Assembly (NCBI GenBank): GCA_002914845.1
Contig: JXTC01000133.1
Location: 43,634-107,633 of the forward strand
Direction: 5' to 3'
DNA from: Trema orientale
Lineage: Eukaryota > Streptophyta > Magnoliopsida > Rosales > Cannabaceae
DNA: 64,000 nucleotides
Position numbers and translations under genes: made by a program. Positions 30,991 to 42,293 of this stretch are shown here, in pieces (within the stretch, counting starts at the first letter, position 1; every line of letters starts with the position of its first letter). A model generated the notes under the pieces. The model was not told the DNA's origin. It did no database searches and saw only the letters and a list, made by a program, of their open reading frames with translations.

Positions 30991-33226
30991 ATCACATAAT
31001 ATTTTTCTTTGGTACGACTTTGATCTGTATTAATTTAACCATTCTTGCATTCTAGTATAATTAATTAATACATATCTCATTTTATTAAAAAAGTATATTT
31101 TTTTTTAGAAAAAAAAAGAAGAAGAAAACAAAATATAATAATAAAAATATTTGAGAAAAATTGCTTTTGGAGTACTTATATGTATAAGAACAATATCTTT
31201 TACCACTCAGACTCTTTTTACCACCGAAAGCAACTTCTTTCTTTAACATCTTTTACTTCTCTCTTTTATACGAGGACATAAAATAAGCAAGGGAAAAATA
31301 GGAAAAAAATAAGTGTTTACTGTTTATCACCCTTGACAAAAGTTATATAGTTAGAAGTGTGCTTGAAAGGTACCTCATCTATTTTGTTTCCTTTTATTTT
31401 TACTATCAGTGGCAATAGAATTTACAAGAACTCTAGTTATTTACTTGTTTGATTTAAATTTTTAGTTATTTATTACTTAGGTGAGAAGACATCTACTTTA
31501 ATAAATACTTTCTAGTTTTACGTATTTGAATTTCATGAAGCTCTTCTATACATGTGATTGATTTTAATCATTTTATCTACTAATTAAGATGAAACATAAA
31601 ACCAGATTTTTTATATTAGATTGGTTATTTATTCATATATAACTTAACAGTTCTAAGGCCATAATTTGAGAGTTCTATTTTTTAAAAAAATCTTCAGGTA
31701 GGTGTGTATATATGTATATATATGAATGGAGGGTTCTTTCTTACAGTACATAGAGTGGTTTTGTTTTATTAGAACTTATCTAATACGGTCTACATGAAGA
31801 AGATTATTTAATAATATGCTTACTTACATTTTTTTTGTACATTTTTTTTGTTCTTACTTTACTTAGGGGAAAATACTTAAGAGTTCTATACTCTTTTGGA
31901 CTTGATTTGTATTGTGTTTATGAAATTAGACTAAATTGCATTGTGTGTGAAAAAGGATATTCTTCGCTTAGGGCTACTACATATGTCCAGTCAGTTTTAT
32001 AGTTTGTAAATGTATTAATAAATATGTTTAATTTCTAGAACTTTAACATGATTCTAATGTGTTCTCTTTTAACAAAAGATACTCTCGCCTATTTCTATTT
32101 TTTTCATAAGAAGTTAATTGCTTGATCTTTCATGTACTCTTGTTAAGAAACATATTAGGAATTATTTTTTTTAAGCAAAGTTTAAAACAATTTTGCATAA
32201 TGATCGAAAAGAGTATACTTTGTGATCATTTTAAGAACGCATCAGTTGTACCTAGAGTGAAAAGTATTTTATTAAGAAATGTATAAAAGCTTGGAAAAGA
32301 GATAAGTAACATCACAACTGCAATGTAAGAAATTATTTGTATATGTGAATATGTGGAATCTTTTGATTATGTGAATATATGTATCAATTATTCTATTATG
32401 CCTGAAGCATAAACATCTAAATATACTATCTAACATACATGAAACATAAACATATGGTGTATTTATATTGCCTGACGAGTATTAGTGAATAGGGTGTAGC
32501 GGTCCAGTGCCCAAATATGTTCCTTCGGGAACATTATCCATTTCTTTTAGAGATATTATTAGGTTCCTTCAGGAATATTATTTAGTTCCTTTGGGAACAT
32601 TCTGATAGTGATATGAGGAGGATCTCTGCATTACACAAAGGGGTTTGAGATATATTTGGGACTCGAGACCTCCATACGACGACTTATGATTAGTTATTAG
32701 TTATCTAGGTGACTCAGTTTGTGATTTACGGTCTTGTCAGGTAATACAATATATACGGGGATCCCAGTCATACGACCATCTGTTCTTAGGTAAATGCATG
32801 TTGCATTTGCACTCTTTACTTACTGAGTTTCATACTCATATGTATTCTTACATTGTTTATGATACTGCTGATATGTGAGTTTAGAGGAGAAGCGTCAACT
32901 TTCCAATCACGGCTTGTGTATATGAGTATTTTGACGCTGAGGTTTCCTGATAGGCGATTTTCTACCTGTTTTGAGTGTGTATATTATGTATATTTGTATG
33001 AGAGGTCCACTTTATAAGTATGTATATATGTATAAGTTAGACTATGTATAATTATCAGTGGAGTTTTCCTTTTATTTCAAGAACGATAAAATAAAAAATA
33101 TAACAAATAAAAACGTTTAAATTTTACACTACTTTGTTAATTCTAAGATTAGTAGCATCTCCTGATTTTACTAGACAAATCATAAAATTACTCATACATA
33201 CGTATGTGATATTGGGGGACGTTACA
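30991..33226 (+). mobile_element. 3' LTR of the Tekay-like element, 5'-truncated
   Basis: It matches the 5' LTR from about 31006 onward and ends GGGGGACGTTACA. The first ~215 bp of the LTR, together with the end of pol, are deleted. The junction shares TATCACATAATATTTT with 19617-19631 of the 5' LTR. It keeps about 390 bp (31938-32325) that the 5' LTR lacks. Confidence 0.85.
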
Positions 33227-34694
33227 GTTATTATATCGGGTGCACACGGTTCTCTGGATTGAACATTTTGGCAAAGCTTATGTATTTGAAAGTAATGCAT
33301 AAATGGACTAATAAATCATTTGATAGCTTATTGAAGTTGTTGAAGGAGGCAATTCTAGTAGACAACAAGCTTTTGCGGTCACATTACGATGCAAAAAAAT
33401 ATATGAGCAAGTTAGGATTAGGGTACGAGTTAATTCATATTTGCAAATATGATTGTACTATATTTTGGCAAGAAAATGCATACAAAGAGAATTATCCTGT
33501 GTGTGGGGTGAGTTGCTGCATAGATAAAAATACGAAGGACAAGAAGGTACCTCATAAAGTTTTGCGGTATTTTCCATTGACACCACGGTTATACGGATTG
33601 AGGCACACTGCAGCAAGTATAAGGTGGCATTATTTAGGTCGTTATAAAGAGGAAGGGTGTTAAGACATCTAGTTGATGGGGAAGCATGGAAAGAGTTTAA
33701 TCGTAAATATCCTGATTTTGCCAAAGAACCAAGGAACGTACGATTGGGTTTGGCAGTAGACGAGTTTAATCTATTTAACAACATGAGTTTGTCTTATAAT
33801 GTGTGGCTAGTAGTATTGATGACTTATAACATGCCACTATGGCTATGCATGAAGGAGTCATATTTCATGATGTCCCTATTAATTGCTGGTTCTCATTCTC
33901 CAGGAAAAGACATGAAAATTTTTCTAAGGCCATTGGTTGATGAATTGAAATAGTTATAGGAGATCGGGGTAGAGACGTGAGATGCCGCAAGTAATTGCAT
34001 TTTCAAAATCCGCACTGCACTTTTATTGACTGTTAATGATTTCTTGGCCTGTAGTTTTTTATCTGGGTGGAGGGGTCAAGGTTATGTGGGTCATCGACCT
34101 TTCCTACTGACTAATCATGCAATGTAAAGAAATAAAGAGTTTGGCAGGAAAACAGAGAAAAGAAATCCACATCGCCAATTCAATAATGCAGATATTTTAG
34201 AGCAGCTAAGAAAGTTGCCAACTGCATTGCCAAGTAAACATCCAAGTTATGGTGACAAAGATAAACCAAACTGGGGAAAGAAGAGTATTTTCTATGAGTT
34301 AGAATATTGGTCTTCATTACTATTGAGACACAATCTTGAAGTCATGCATATAGAGAAAAATATATGTGATAGTATTTTTGGCACAATATTAGGAATTAAA
34401 GGCAAATCAAAAGACACAATTAATGCATGTCGTGATTTGGCTGATATGAAAATAAGACGAGAGTTGCATATTGTTAAATCAGGAAACAAGTTAATTAAAC
34501 CGCAAGTGCAATATACTCCCAGTAAGGATGAACGACGTAAATTCTATCACTTTATTAAGTCTATCAAGTTTCCCAACAACTTTACTAGTAATTTGCGAAG
34601 GAATGTAAATGATAATGACACGAAAATAACTAGCCAGAAGTCACACATATTATGGAAGAGATGCGGGTGGAGATCCCCTATCAGACCAATTTAG
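33227..34694 (+). pseudogene. CACTA transposase TNP2
   Basis: This is the main part of the En/Spm-type transposase, which cuts the element at its ends. From 33238 the order is GCTRFSGLNILAKLMYLKV, NKSFDSLLKLLKEA, LGLGYELIHICKYDC, a zinc pair YPVCGVSCC, and VLRYFPLTPRLYGL. Then IRWH and, after a frameshift near 33660, VDEFNLFNNMSLSYNVWLVV (first catalytic Asp region), LWLCMKESYFMMSLLIAG and FLRPLVDELK follow. Next comes a broken stretch (VNDFLAC, SGWRGQGYVGHRPFLLT), and from 34215 LRHNLEVMHIEKNICDSIF, where the usual Asp before VMHIEKN is Glu. Several stops and frameshifts make it inactive. The 5' portion lies at 19114-19549. Confidence 0.9.
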
Positions 34695-34799
34695 GATTCC
34701 TGCTCCGTGTGAGTCAGGTACAATACATGTTTTATGTCTATTTAATTAGTAAATAAACTTACATTTGTCATTCATTTCATTTGATTATTTATTAATATT

Positions 34800-36235
34800 T
34801 TTATCCTCTCATCTGCAGCATCGGTCGGTAAGAGAAAATATTTAAAGAATAGATCTTTAAACTTGGAGCAAAAGCTAGACTCGTTGACAATAAGGGAGAT
34901 ACGTGGAGAGCTATTAAAGCAAACTAGAAGTATTTTCCTTGTCAGATTGGGGTATTGTTTAGGAAAAATATATAACCTTTCCACAAGAACTGGGCAAAGG
35001 ATCCTACTAAACAGAAAGCAAAAATAGAGCCTGACGTCAGGGTAGGAATTTTGGTTTATTACTTTTATTTTTTGTTGTAGCGATGCTTCGAGTACAAGGA
35101 TATTAGTAACAAGGAGCTGCCTCATGTATATCAAAGCATTGACCATTTTTCTTAGGACATGTATAAGGACAGGAAGAATAGCCTTAATATGTACTGCAGG
35201 CTCAATAGGGGGGACGAGGAGGATATTGCCATTCCTCGTGCTTGTTGTGTTATTCCTCTTGATATGACTGAGAAGGCTTGGAATAAGTGCGTAGATTTGT
35301 TTAACTCCGAGGAGTATCGAGTTAGTACTTCTTCTAATTATTCTTTTATAACATTGATTTTATAACTATTACATATTTATATAATGACTTTTAATTGGCA
35401 GGCTATGTCTAGGAGGAACACTAAGTCTACCATCTCCAGTATATATGATATGGTAATCTTTTTATATTGTTTTTTTTCTTATTGCTTTTTTTAATTTACT
35501 AATCTAACTCAATGTCCAAGGGGATCCTGATACGGAAGAGATGCAGCCGATCGTAGAGAACTATTGGCAGAGGTATATGGATCCTACAGTTGGCACCTGG
35601 CCTTCTGCTGAGCATGAGTAGAATTATGTAAGTAACTTCTTACTTAATGTGTTATTGATTGTATACTATTTTTTTTATTTTTATTAACATTTTTTTCCAA
35701 CTGTTTATAGAATAAGATAGTTGAGATTCGCAATACTCAGCTGCAATCTCAACAATCTTCATCTGCCTCAGGTTCCTCAGCATAGTCTGCAGTACCTCGT
35801 ATTGATGAGACAACGATTGTTGACAAAGTGTCAGTATTAGGAGAGGCTATAGGAGAGGGGTTGGTCCGAAACTCAATGGAGCTGCTAGCATATCTACTAC
35901 AACATCTTCTCCAACACATCAGCAGCCTCCTGTGCCAGACCCTGAGTTGCAAGACTTTTTCATCCAAGTACAGAATTATCTGGCTGTAGCCTACCAGTAT
36001 GAGCAGGTTCTCCTGGCATAATGTGACGTGGACAGGTAGTACTATGACAAGTAGATGACTTACATATCTAACATATTGTCGATGCTTCTGAGATTTCATA
36101 TGCCTGTTCGACAGACCCCTATTGCTCTGCCTGTTCCTCCGATGCCCCCACCCCTTGCATTGCGTTCACGATATTGGCCTCAACCTCCTCCTTCACCTTC
36201 CTAGCCCCAAGAGGATGAAGATACTATTGACTTGG
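34800..36235 (+). pseudogene. Second CACTA gene region (En/Spm Transposase_24-like)
   Basis: A set of possible exons lies downstream of TNP2. They include LEQKLDSLTIREIRGELLKQ (34860), YKDISNKELPHVYQSIDHFS (35090-35155), LNRGDEEDIAIPRACCVIPLD followed by AWNKCVDLFNSEEY (35195-35320), a short AMSRRNTKSTISS exon (35402), and EEMQPIVENYWQRYMDP (35537-35585). A Gln/Ser-rich and Pro-rich tail follows (35700-36235). This resembles the DNA-binding second protein of plant CACTA elements. Intron positions are inferred from GT/AG and from the gaps. Stops in the tail show decay. Exact exon ends are uncertain. Confidence 0.55.
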
Positions 36236-36879
36236 GTAGCTAGAGAGTTTTTTATTTACTGTTTTGCAAAATTTTTATGTTTGGATACTTTTATTACATT
36301 TTTTTTCTTGGATCTGAATTTATTCTATTTCTATATGTTTAATTAGATTAAACTTAATGTTAATATTATACATTCATTCAGTTTAATTCTAATTTTAACT
36401 TTTATATTTTATTTTAAATTAAAAATTATAAAAATTTTAAATTAAAATATCTTTTTTTTTAATTAAAAGTTTGTATGTCGTCGGAATAGATGTATAAACG
36501 TCGTCGCTTTTACGTTAAATTAAGAATTTAAATTTTAAAATTTTAGTTGTCGTCGCTTTAAGGATAACTGTTAAATTTAAAGTTTATAATCTAAAAATTA
36601 TAGAGACGACAATAGTTTAAATTTATTTAAATTTATTTATTTAGTTTACATTTTTAGCAACGACACGAGTCGTTGCTACAAAACTGACGATGACCAATCT
36701 CGGCATTTATAAGCCATATTCGACAATAGTATAGTGACGATAGTTGTCGTCGGTATCAACAGATAATACCAATGACATGTCCAGTCATCAGTATAATACA
36801 TCTATAGCGATAACGCTATACCCACAATAGACTAGCGATGACATTCTCATCAATACTATAAGCCTTATTTCTTGTAGTG
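36236..36879. repeat. Right non-coding end, subterminal repeats and TIR of the CACTA element
   Basis: AT-rich DNA, then clustered GTCGTCGCT / AGCGACGAC-type motifs from about 36478 to 36830, ending at CTTGTAGTG (36871-36879). It mirrors 16044-16430. Confidence 0.8.
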
Positions 36880-37370
36880 ATTCGGCTAAAAAGAAACCAA
36901 ACTAGTTTCCAAAAAATCTTTGTAGTTTCCTGTGATTTACTTACCTACAGTACATTTCGCTAAAATGAAACTAAACTGGTTTCCCAAGAACCTTTATGGT
37001 TTCCTGTGATTCACTTACGTACAAGAAATTCTGCTAAAGAGAAACTAAACAGGTTTTCAGGAAACTTTTTGTGGTTTTCTCTAATTTATTTACATACAAG
37101 ATATTCTGCTATGCATAAATCAAACTTGTTTCCTAGAAACCTTTTTGGCTTCCTATAATTTACTAACCAAGCTAGTTTCTAGGAAACCTTTGTGGTTTCT
37201 TATGATTTACTTACATACAGGGCATTCTGCTAAAAGAAAACCAAAATATTTTCTATGATTTACTTATATACAAGGCATACTGCTATTTATATACAGGGCA
37301 TCTTACTAAAAGAAAATCAAACGGGTTTCGTGGAAACCTTTGTGATTTCTAAAAATATAATAATGGTAAA
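36880..37370. repeat. Tandem repeat tract A, right part
   Basis: It continues the repeat found at 15746-16043: five or so diverged units of ~85-100 bp with AAACCAAACTAGTTTCC, AACCTTTGTGGTTTC, TGTGATTTACTTACATACA and GGCATTCTGCTAAAAG. It begins with the second ATT of the CACTA TSD. Confidence 0.85.
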
Positions 37371-38378
37371 TAAATTTAAAAATATGGGGAAAAAAAAGAA
37401 AAAGAGAAAATGAAACATGCATTTCTTATTTTCTAAATATTGGAGAAAACAAAAGTAGTAAAAATAGTGAATCTGTGTAACAGGTTACTATGGAAACTAC
37501 AAAAACTAAATTAAGATTGAGTAGTTTTGAGTAAAAACCAAATTGGTTTTTCAGTTTCTTGAGAAACCATATACTAAGAAACCAAATTGTTTTCTCCGAT
37601 TCTTAGTTACGTGAGAAACTAAATTGTTTTCTTATTTCTAAAATAATAATAAAATAAAATAAAATAAAAAATATTTTTAGTTCAGACTTATTTTATTTCC
37701 TACTATACTCGAAACCAAAAACCAAATTGATATTATATAGTTTTGAGTGGAAACCAAATTGGTTTCAAGTAGTAACCAGAAACTAATTTGGATAACTAAT
37801 TTTTGTAACTGATTACTATAGAAACTGAAAAAATCAAACTGAGTAGTTTTGAGTAGAAACCTGTAGCAATTAGTTTCTCAAGTAATTAAAAAACTAAATT
37901 AGTTTTTCAGGTTCTTAGTTATCTGAAAAATCAAATTAGTTTCTTATTTTTGATAATAATAATAATAATAATAAAATACAATGAAAAATATTTTTAGTTC
38001 AAACTAATTTGGGTTCTTAAAAAAAAATTTAGTTTTAGCTATTCTTGAAACTAAAAACCAAATTGGTTAATTGGTATTGAGTAATAACCAGAAACCAATT
38101 TGGGTAACCAATTTTTGTAACTGATTACTATGAAAACTAGAAAAACCAAATTAATATAGACTAGTTTTGAGTAGAAACCAAATTGTTTTCTCAATTACTT
38201 AAGAAACCAAATTAGTTTCTCATTTTCTATAATAATAATAAAATAAAATAAAAAATATTTTTAATTCAAACTAATTTTGTTTCTTTAAAAACAAATGGTT
38301 ATCACTATTCTCGAAACCAAAAATTAAATTAGTATTGAGTAGTTTCGAGTAGAAATCAAATTGATTTTGAGTAGTAAG
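37371..38378. repeat. Tandem repeat tract B, left part
   Basis: About three diverged units of roughly 290-330 bp. Each holds GTAACTGATTACTATGGAAACT, AAACCAAATTGGTTTCTCAG, an (AAT)n run with AATAAAATAAAA, and AAAAATATTTTTAGTTCAAAC. The core AAACCAAATTGGTTT is palindromic and is shared in shorter form with tract A. It ends at the GTAAG target site (38374-38378). Confidence 0.8.
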
Positions 38379-40020
38379 TGTTAACTCTATAAAATTAGAG
38401 TTATCTGGTATTAATTTACTTTAAGTTTTGCTATGTTCTTGTTTAAATTAAGTTGTTATAATTATTTTTCTTATTGTTTTGATGTTTTGTTTGTTTATGT
38501 TGATAGGAGAATGAAATAAAGGTGTTTGATGCAAAATGAGGTGAATTTGTACTTCAAAAATGGGTTATTTAGACCATTAAAATTGAATTTGAATTCGATA
38601 CGATCGTAACACAATAAAAATGAGACAAATCGAGCTAAAACGAAGAAATGGCACACCCAGAAAGCCACAGTACTAGACCAGTAGAAAAATAGCGCTACAG
38701 TGCCAAAAGTGGTGCCGCGGTACCAACTCTCGAGATATTTTGACACCGGAGCATGAAAATGGTGCCACGGCACCATTCGCTGTGTCCTAGGTCAATAATA
38801 GACGATCAAGATTAACTTTTTGACGATTCAAGAGTCCAGATTTGGCCTATCTTGAGTTTACAAGAGCTACCTCTTTAAAAATCTATCTCTGGAGTTGTAA
38901 GAGGCATGTTGGGATAGGGAAAAAGAGAGAGAGGGAGCCATGGAAGGAGAAGAAGAAGAGGAGGAGGAAGATGAAGATATGCTCCAACCAACTCCTATTC
39001 TTAATTTCCTCCATATTATCAACACCATAATTTGTTCTTAGCTTTTTCTCTTCATTTTCTTGTGAGTTTTTCTTTGTATTTTTCAAATTTAGAGAGTGAT
39101 ATTGTTGAGAACAAATCCTTGAAAGAGTATTCAAGAGAGTAAGAATCAAGTTTGAAAGAGGAGATTGACAATCTCCATGAATACCTTCAAGCTCTTCAAA
39201 GAGGAAGAATTCTAAAACTCTTACCCCTTTAATATTTTTGTATTTCTTGAATTCATTGTATTATAATGTTATTGTTCTTAATTTCTAGACCATGAACTAT
39301 TTTTTTTGGTCTAATTTTACTATGTAAACTAACTTAGTATCTTGTACTTGCTTAATTCTCCTTTCTCTCATGAATAAATCCATTGTTGAGTTATTTGTTT
39401 TATCTTATGCTTATTGCTTCTCTTTAATTGATAACTAAATAGATTGTTGAGTGAAATTTCTGTGAGCTTGGAAGAAAGAGTAGAAATTTGGACTTGGGTA
39501 AAATAATATAAGACTATCTAGTATGGGATAAGTTTGCATAGGATAGGAATATACCGGTGTGACTTGTGCAACCATTTTTGAGATCTTAATCTTAGTGCAC
39601 CTAGTTCAATTCGTATTAGGGGTAATGTGTTATTTTGTCTAAGTAGATCCAATTTATACTTGGAAAAGACTCCTTGGTTACATTAGATTCTTAGTTGACA
39701 ACTCTAGTAGATTAATTAATTTAAGAGAGAAATTGTGAAATAGCATGATAAGAGAATGGTTGGGGTCCAAATTTTTTTCTTATTGCTTATCTTTATTTCA
39801 TTTTGCATGATAGTATATTCGCTTTGTTTTATTTCTTCAAAATCTATATTTTTCTTAATTAGATAAAGTTAGAATTGACTAATTTTAATACTTAGCTTAG
39901 ACTTAGTAATCAATTCTCGCGAATTTTATACTCCAACTCCTAAATCCATATTACTTGTGACCGTGTGCATTTGTACAAGAATGTATGAGTATAATTTATA
40001 GTTTCAAATTCTAACCAACA
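38379..40020 (+). mobile_element. Solo LTR, Athila-like, TSD GTAAG
   Basis: The LTR runs from TGTTAACTC to CTAACCAACA (1642 bp). GTAAG is duplicated at 38374-38378 and 40021-40025. Tandem repeat tract B lies on both sides, and no internal sequence is present, so two LTRs recombined and removed the element body. GC-rich palindromic units (GGTGCCGCGGTACC, GGTGCCACGGCACC) lie at 38685-38790. It is the same family as the element at 22562-26990. Confidence 0.93.
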
Positions 40021-40560
40021 GTAAGCAAAAACTAATTTGGGTAACCAACTTTTATAACAGATTACTATGGAAACTAGAAAAATCAAATTGATATGGAGTA
40101 GTTTTGAGTAGGAATCAAATTGGTATCTCAGTTTCTTGAGAAACCAAATACTAAGAATCCTCAGTTACCTTAGAAACCAAATTGGTTTCTCATTTTCTAT
40201 AACAATAATAAAATAAAATGAAAAATATTTTATTCCAAAAAATAATCATAACAATAAAATATTATAATGGGAGGAGTATAGAAAAAATGAAAAAGGGTAA
40301 GAAAACAAGTAATTTTAAAAATATAAAATGAAAAAATGAAATTAAGGAAGAAAAAAAAAACAAATTGATTTCTCATTTTCTATAACAATAATAAAATAAA
40401 AGAAAAAATATTTTATTCCAAATAAAAATTAAGCAAGAAAAAATCATAATGGGAGGAGTAGGAAAAAATAAAATGAAACAGAGTAAGAAAAGAAGTAATT
40501 TTTAAAAATATAAAATAAAAAAAATGAAATTAAGGAAATTAAAAAAAAGAGAAAAAACTA
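40021..40560. repeat. Tandem repeat tract B, right part
   Basis: Two further diverged units follow the solo LTR (GTAACCAACTTTTATAACAGATT, AAACCAAATTGGTTTCTC, AATAAAATAAAATG). They decay into A-rich DNA with two copies of an AATGGGAGGAGTA-A..AAAATG..GAAGTAATTTT block (about 40263-40345 and 40448-40530). Confidence 0.75.
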
Positions 40561-42293
40561 AAAAGGGTTGTCTGGGTTCAAACCCAGGTCCCAAAGTACA
40601 AGTTCTAATGCCTTGCTAATAAATTGCAAAGCCTTTTGTAGTATATTTGTACTTTAAATCTTTAATAATGGTTAAGAAAAATGAAGACAAAAATTATGAA
40701 AACGCTACCGCATTTTCTAGCTGAAATAATTAGAAAAATGTCCACTAAAATCGTATATAAAAATAAATAATTTAAGAAGGTCATATGTTTGGTATTATTT
40801 TTTAAAACTTAGGTGAAAGTGTCCTAAACCCAATAATTTTTCAAGTTAATTTTCAATAAGTTATTGATTAGGCCCAATTTGAATGTTATTCATATAACCA
40901 GAAATCTAAGTTTTTTTTTTTTCAATTAAAATTTAAAAAAAAAAACCCAAAGTTTCCTTCTTATGATAACCTAGTATTAAATTTCAATCTATTTACATAT
41001 GATTGTTTTTTGTTTTTCAATAAAGGAAGAAAAAAAAAAAAAAAAAAAAAAACCACAAAAGAAAGCAACATAGAAATTAGAGTAATACTAGGAACACCAA
41101 AAAGTTACATAAAAAAATTACATCATTGACATGATATTATTTTCAACCCACAATTTTAAATGAAATTATCCTATTTTGAGATAAAATATGGACACCGCAT
41201 CATTGGCACACACTGAGGACACCAGTGTTCAAATTAGATATATCCCAATTATATTGGCACACTTTTAATTCCTGCACGAAGGTTGTGTCTAAGCAAAGAC
41301 CATGCAATAGTTAAAAAATGAAAATATATACAGGAAGAAACAACAGAGAAGAACATAAACCAAAGCTAAAAGAACAATATGCAAGCAAAAATTGTACACT
41401 GGCAAGCACCACTCGTATCTCACAAAACAAAACGCAAATAAAAAGAGAGTGATTATCAAGAATCAATAGGTAATAAAACATCTAAAGAAGTAGTGATTAG
41501 AAACATAGTTCTCATCTGTTGACTTTGGCACTTAGTTCGGCCGCCCGTAATGGTAGTAAAAAATTATTAGCTAATGTGAAAAGCGACGATGTGCAACTAA
41601 ATTTGCATATAGTCTGATAATAATTAAAATATTGCGAATTAATTGCTAGAGTGGTCTATATAAATTGTGAACATGCCTTATTCCATTTCTGAATTGAGAT
41701 GTGGAGTTTTTGAACGAGCGCATTCAATAGTCATTATAACTATTCATCAAGGAATTTTCCATCTAAATGTTATCAAGAGCAAAAGTAAATATGTGTTTTA
41801 TGATCGAGAATTCCATATTCAAACATAGACAATTAGTACGAATGCATTTTTATATTACGTCACATCTCTTTTTCTCTCTTCTCTTTTGCTCTACAGTGGC
41901 TTTTGCAGTTTATAATCTAGTAGTTGTTCGAGTTCAACATTGTCATAACTACACCAGCGTGAGCAATCAAGTAGATGCCCATGGAGAATCGCGGCATGTA
42001 TGAATTAAGAATATAATGCCCGGAAAATATATTCTTTTCCTGTAACAACAGGTAAGTTCAATAAAGATATTTTGTTATATATAATTCTATTTACAATGTA
42101 CGCTTATGCGTATTTTAAGTAAAATATCCCAAGGCACCTAGGTTAAAGATAATAAATAGCTATTCACACAAAGATTTTATGTGTTGATATAATTCTATGT
42201 CCAGTCTAAATTTGTTCACAACCTGAAAGATGAAAGTTTGTCGCTCAATCCGGATAAGGGTTGTAGGCTCGGTTTGTTTGAGAAATTGGGTTA
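40561..42293. other. Intergenic DNA, no gene seen
   Basis: AT-rich with long A runs (for example 41032-41052). A TGGGTTCAAACCCAG palindrome (40577-40591) resembles a Pol III B box, but no tRNA-like fold surrounds it. The frame at 41767-42003 has no recognisable protein or support. Confidence 0.5.

Larger units (their letters stand above)
19550..33226 (+). mobile_element. Tekay/Del-like Ty3/gypsy element inserted in the CACTA transposase
   Basis: The parts are: 5' LTR 19550-22178, PBS at 22179, gag from 22354, protease, reverse transcriptase, RNase H and integrase to 30989, and a truncated 3' LTR to 33226. Domain order and sequence fit the Tekay/Del chromoviruses. It lies in the same orientation as the host CACTA gene. 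A minus-strand element at 22562-26990 splits its gag. The 5-bp flanks (AGGAT and GTTAT) do not match well, so a clean TSD is not shown; the host CACTA frame on both sides supports the boundaries. Confidence 0.88.
16044..36879 (+). mobile_element. CACTA (En/Spm-type) transposon with nested insertions
   Basis: The left end is CACTACAAGAAAAAGGGGCT, and the right end, reversed, is CACTACAAGAAATAAGGCTT. The 3-bp TSD ATT is at 16041-16043 and 36880-36882. Both subterminal regions (16065-16420 and 36470-36870) carry many short copies of a TAGCGACGAC-like motif in both orientations, the usual transposase binding pattern. The coding parts are a transposase-associated domain (19114-19548), TNP2 (33227-34694) and a second ORF region (34800-36235), all on the plus strand and all broken. 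A gypsy element at 19550-33226 accounts for about 13.7 kb, so the CACTA itself is about 7.1 kb. It is inserted in tandem repeat tract A. Confidence 0.93.

Noticed and set aside
19545..33231. Clean 5-bp TSD of the Tekay-like element
   Set aside because: Flanks AGGAT and GTTAT differ at three of five bases; borders rest on LTR ends and the host reading frame instead.
40571..40625. tRNA or SINE with a B box (TGGGTTCAAACCCAG)
   Set aside because: No acceptor or anticodon stem can be drawn, and no poly(A)-ended copy boundary is visible.
41767..42003. Possible small gene of 78 codons
   Set aside because: No signal beyond chance; no domain, splice context or conserved motif.
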